Positions 61,903 through 64,000 of a stretch of DNA of 64,000 nucleotides are shown here, in pieces. The stretch's first letter is position 1. Each line of letters begins with the position of its first letter. Location: assembly GCF_042657165.1 (NCBI RefSeq), contig NZ_JBHSNJ010000005.1, positions 310,001 through 374,000 of the forward strand, given 5' to 3'. This DNA is from Agrilutibacter niabensis. Lineage in GTDB: Bacteria > Pseudomonadota > Gammaproteobacteria > Xanthomonadales > Xanthomonadaceae. The notes under the pieces were generated by a model. The model was given only the letters and a program-made list of their open reading frames with translations, did no database searches and had not been told where the DNA came from. The position numbers and the translations under genes were made by a program.

Positions 61903-63222
61903 TCAACCCTTGGGCGGGGCTTCCTTCTGCGCGACCGCGGGCTTCTTGAGCTCGTTCAATGCCGCGGTGATCGGGGCCTCGCCTTCCAGCACCTCGCCGG
62001 CATTGGCGCCGGGGAGATCGTCTTCCTCGCCACGCAGGTGGCCACGCAGGCTGGCTTCGGTGTAGTCGGGCCTGCCGCCGTTGGCGGCATCCTTGCCCGG
62101 GTGCAGGGTCACGTCGGGAATGATGCCCAAGGCCTGGATCGACTTGCCGCTGGGCGTGAAGTAGCGCGCCGTGGTCAGCTTGACCGAGTCGCCGTTGTCC
62201 AGCGGCAACACGGTCTGCACCGAGCCCTTGCCGAAGGTGCGGCTGCCGACGATGCGCGCGCGCTGGTTGTCGTGCAGTGCCCCGGCGAGTACTTCCGACG
62301 CGCTGGCCGAGCCCGCATCGACCAGCACCACCACCGGCGCGTTGCCACTGCGATCGCCCGGCGTCGCGCTGAATTCGGCGTCGCTGATCGGCACGCGTCC
62401 GCGCGTGCTGACGATCTTGCCCTTCTCCAGCAGGCTGTCGGCGATCTGCACCGCCGAGGTCAGCAGCCCGCCTGGATTGCTGCGCAGGTCGATGACCAGG
62501 CCGCGCAGCGCGCCGCCCGCCTGCTCGCGCAGCTTGTCGAGTTGGCGGTCGAAGTCGGCGGCCGTGTCGGCCTGGAAGGAGGCGACGCGCAGGTAGCCGT
62601 AGCCCGGTTCGAGCATGCGGCTGCGCACGCTGACGATGCGGATGGTCTCTCGCGTCAGCGTGACGTCGAACGGCTTGGGCTTGTCCTCGCGCACGATCGT
62701 CAACGTGACCTTGCTGCCGGGGTCTCCGCGCAACGGACCGGAGCTGTCGCCCTCGTCGGGTTTGAAGGTCTTGCCGTCGATCGCGATGATCAGGTCGCCG
62801 GCCTTGATGCCCGCGCGCGTGGCCGGGGTGTCGTCGATCGGCGCGATCACGCGCAGGCTGCCATCGGGCTGGCGTTGCAGCTCCACGCCGACGCCGCCAT
62901 AGGAGCCTCGCGAACTCTCGTCGAATTCCTCCGCGGCATCGTGCGGCATGTACACGCTGTGTGGATCGAGATCGAACAGCAGGCCCCGGATCGCCGATTG
63001 CATCAGTGTCTTGTCGTCGACGGGTTCGACGTAGGCTTCCTTGACCGCGTTGTAGACCGCGACGTAGCGGCGGATCTCCGCCAAGGGCACCTTGGACGCG
63101 CTGGTGTCCTCGGCATCGGGCGCCTCGATCGGCGCCGGAGCATCGTCCTGCGCGGGGCTGACCTGGGCGAAGACGGGCGCGGCGAACAGCGCGAGCGCGA
63201 GCGGGAGAATGCGCGGTTGCAT
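61903..63222 (-). CDS. ctpA: S41 family C-terminal processing peptidase
   Basis: A 439-residue periplasmic protease of the carboxy-terminal processing type. It has a signal peptide (ending VFAQV), a PDZ domain at about residues 105-185 (GSYGGVGVELQ, GIKAGDLIIAIDG), and the S41 core with IDLRSNPGG, the catalytic Ser in DAGSASASEV (305-309) and Lys332 in RTFGKGSVQT. Such enzymes degrade tagged or misfolded periplasmic proteins and can regulate peptidoglycan hydrolases. The ATG at 63222 starts the signal peptide; the frame is open to 63333. The EnvC-like gene lies upstream on the same strand. Confidence 0.94.
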   Translation of the reverse strand: MQPRILPLALALFAAPVFAQVSPAQDDAPAPIEAPDAEDTSASKVPLAEIRRYVAVYNAVKEAYVEPVDDKTLMQSAIRGLLFDLDPHSVYMPHDAAEEFDESSRGSYGGVGVELQRQPDGSLRVIAPIDDTPATRAGIKAGDLIIAIDGKTFKPDEGDSSGPLRGDPGSKVTLTIVREDKPKPFDVTLTRETIRIVSVRSRMLEPGYGYLRVASFQADTAADFDRQLDKLREQAGGALRGLVIDLRSNPGGLLTSAVQIADSLLEKGKIVSTRGRVPISDAEFSATPGDRSGNAPVVVLVDAGSASASEVLAGALHDNQRARIVGSRTFGKGSVQTVLPLDNGDSVKLTTARYFTPSGKSIQALGIIPDVTLHPGKDAANGGRPDYTEASLRGHLRGEEDDLPGANAGEVLEGEAPITAALNELKKPAVAQKEAPPKG

Positions 63223-63432
63223 GGGACGAATACTCCGGGAGCGTGTGCAGAAGCGGCGATCGGAAGGCCCTGGCACGCCAGGAAATCGATCGGAAGGCCG
63301 CTCATTGGATCGCGGGCCGCGCAACAGGTTCATTGCCCGGCCCGTTCGGTTCGATTATGGCCACAACCCGGCGCCGGGCGGCGAAGGAATCATTAATCGA
63401 CGCGATGCTTCCGTCTCGCCTTGGTGCCCCGT

Positions 63433-64000
63433 TCAGCGCAGCCAGGTACCGGGGTTGACCGGCTGGCCGTTGCGGCGCAGCTCGAAGTAGAGCGACGGAC
63501 GTCCGTGGCCGCCCGAGTTGCCTACGGTCGCCACCGCGTCGCCGCGCTTCACTGCGGCGCCGACATCCTTTAGCAGCGCATCGTTATGCGCGTACAGGCT
63601 CATGTAGCCGTTGCCATGGTCGATGATCAACAGCAGCCCGTAGCCGGTCATCCATTCGGCGTACACCACGGTGCCATCGGCGACCGCCTTGATCGGCGCC
63701 CCGGCGTTCGCAGCGATCAGCAGGCCCTGGCTGCCACGACCATCGGGCATGGTCCCGCCGTAACCCGCCAGCAGTGAACCCGATAGCGGCCAGCCCAGCC
63801 CGCCGACCTGCAATGGCGGCGCGGCCGGCACCACCGGCGTGTGCGGCGCATTGCGGTTGCCGGTGACGGCATCGCGCGCCGCCCTGGTGGCGGCGGCGCG
63901 ACGCTCGGCTTCGGCACGGGCGGCGGCGGCGCGCAGCTGCTTCAGCACACGCTCGAGCCCCTTGGCATCACGGCCGAGGGCCTGCTCGCGCTCCCGGCGG
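63433..64000 (-). CDS. EnvC-like murein hydrolase activator, N-terminus outside the window
   Basis: The visible 189 codons are the C-terminal part; the frame continues past the window edge through a coiled-coil pattern (EREQALGRDAKGLERMLKQL). The end is a LytM/M23 domain (about 120 residues) with WPLSGSLLAGYG, ADGTVVYAEW and LLIIDHGNGYMSLYAHN. The first zinc motif, normally His-x3-Asp, is replaced around GSQGLL, and HxH is replaced by LYFEL, so it should bind no zinc. That degenerate form is typical of EnvC, which activates AmiA/AmiB amidases at division rather than cleaving itself. Confidence 0.85.
   Translation of the reverse strand, partial: RREREQALGRDAKGLERVLKQLRAAAARAEAERRAAATRAARDAVTGNRNAPHTPVVPAAPPLQVGGLGWPLSGSLLAGYGGTMPDGRGSQGLLIAANAGAPIKAVADGTVVYAEWMTGYGLLLIIDHGNGYMSLYAHNDALLKDVGAAVKRGDAVATVGNSGGHGRPSLYFELRRNGQPVNPGTWLR

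Overview
The window is chromosomal DNA of very high GC content, densely packed with genes on both strands. It most resembles a Xanthomonadaceae gammaproteobacterium of the Lysobacter/Luteimonas/Xanthomonas type. I base this on gene order (engB - cytochrome c4 - two dsbA genes - EEP nuclease), two large TonB-dependent receptors, a plant-type glutamate-cysteine ligase, phosphoenolpyruvate carboxylase, an aa3 oxidase cluster and a short PutA. I see no rRNA, tRNA, CRISPR array, transposase, integrase or prophage gene, and base composition looks even throughout. It reads as core genome, with no recognisable mobile island.

Layout. 1-7.6 kb: DUF1761 membrane protein, HCCA-isomerase-like protein, DegV protein, small hypothetical, LuxR-type regulator, PP-loop ATPase, Cys-rich secreted hypothetical, ppc. 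7.7-14.4 kb: a dispersed hairpin repeat, gshA, an oligopeptide-binding protein, a VIT/CCC1 metal transporter, a solitary OppB-type permease, a secreted GH13 amylase. 14.4-19 kb: a TPR fragment, engB, cytochrome c4, two dsbA genes, an EEP nuclease. 19-30 kb: two TonB-dependent receptors flanking a TauE/SafE permease, a lytic transglycosylase, a PH-domain protein and cca. 30-34.5 kb: VanZ and MidA, then a folate/pterin group (pteridine reductase, folK, folB) and tsaD. 34.6-40.6 kb: the rpsU-dnaG macromolecular-synthesis region, with yqeY, an unknown gene and a GNAT gene inserted and no rpoD after dnaG, then a secreted S9 peptidase. 40.7-47.1 kb: a small membrane protein, a PAP2-eptA pair divergent from a two-component system, an amidohydrolase. 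47.1-55.3 kb: the cytochrome c oxidase cluster coxB-ctaD-small assembly protein-ctaG-coxC-surf1-SCO-like-ctaA-ctaB, with one twin-TM gene facing the other way. 55.7-64 kb: putA, a FadL porin, rhomboid protease, DUF1820, an S41 protease, and an EnvC-like amidase activator cut by the window edge.

How the parts work together. The oxidase cluster carries nearly everything needed for an aa3 enzyme: structural subunits, heme O/A synthesis, and CuB insertion by CtaG, with cytochrome c4 elsewhere as a likely electron donor. Eight or nine genes share one strand with short gaps or overlaps. The PAP2-eptA pair plus the divergent response regulator/kinase looks like a self-contained lipid A phosphoethanolamine (polymyxin-type) resistance module. 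The periplasm is well served by a CHHC DsbA, a lipoprotein CPHC DsbA on a long Ala/Pro tether, an S41 protease, a lytic transglycosylase and EnvC.

I did not find a clearly new multi-gene system. The less ordinary observations are: a set of -10-like hexamers placed 5-8 nt before start codons that lack Shine-Dalgarno sites (candidate leaderless mRNAs); an in-frame ribosome-binding site and ATG at the domain boundary of putA; the DsbA pair with different active-site dipeptides; a TPR gene that seems to have lost its front end at the engB stop codon; and hairpins or direct repeats in the coxB, ctaD/ctaG and TonB-receptor control regions.
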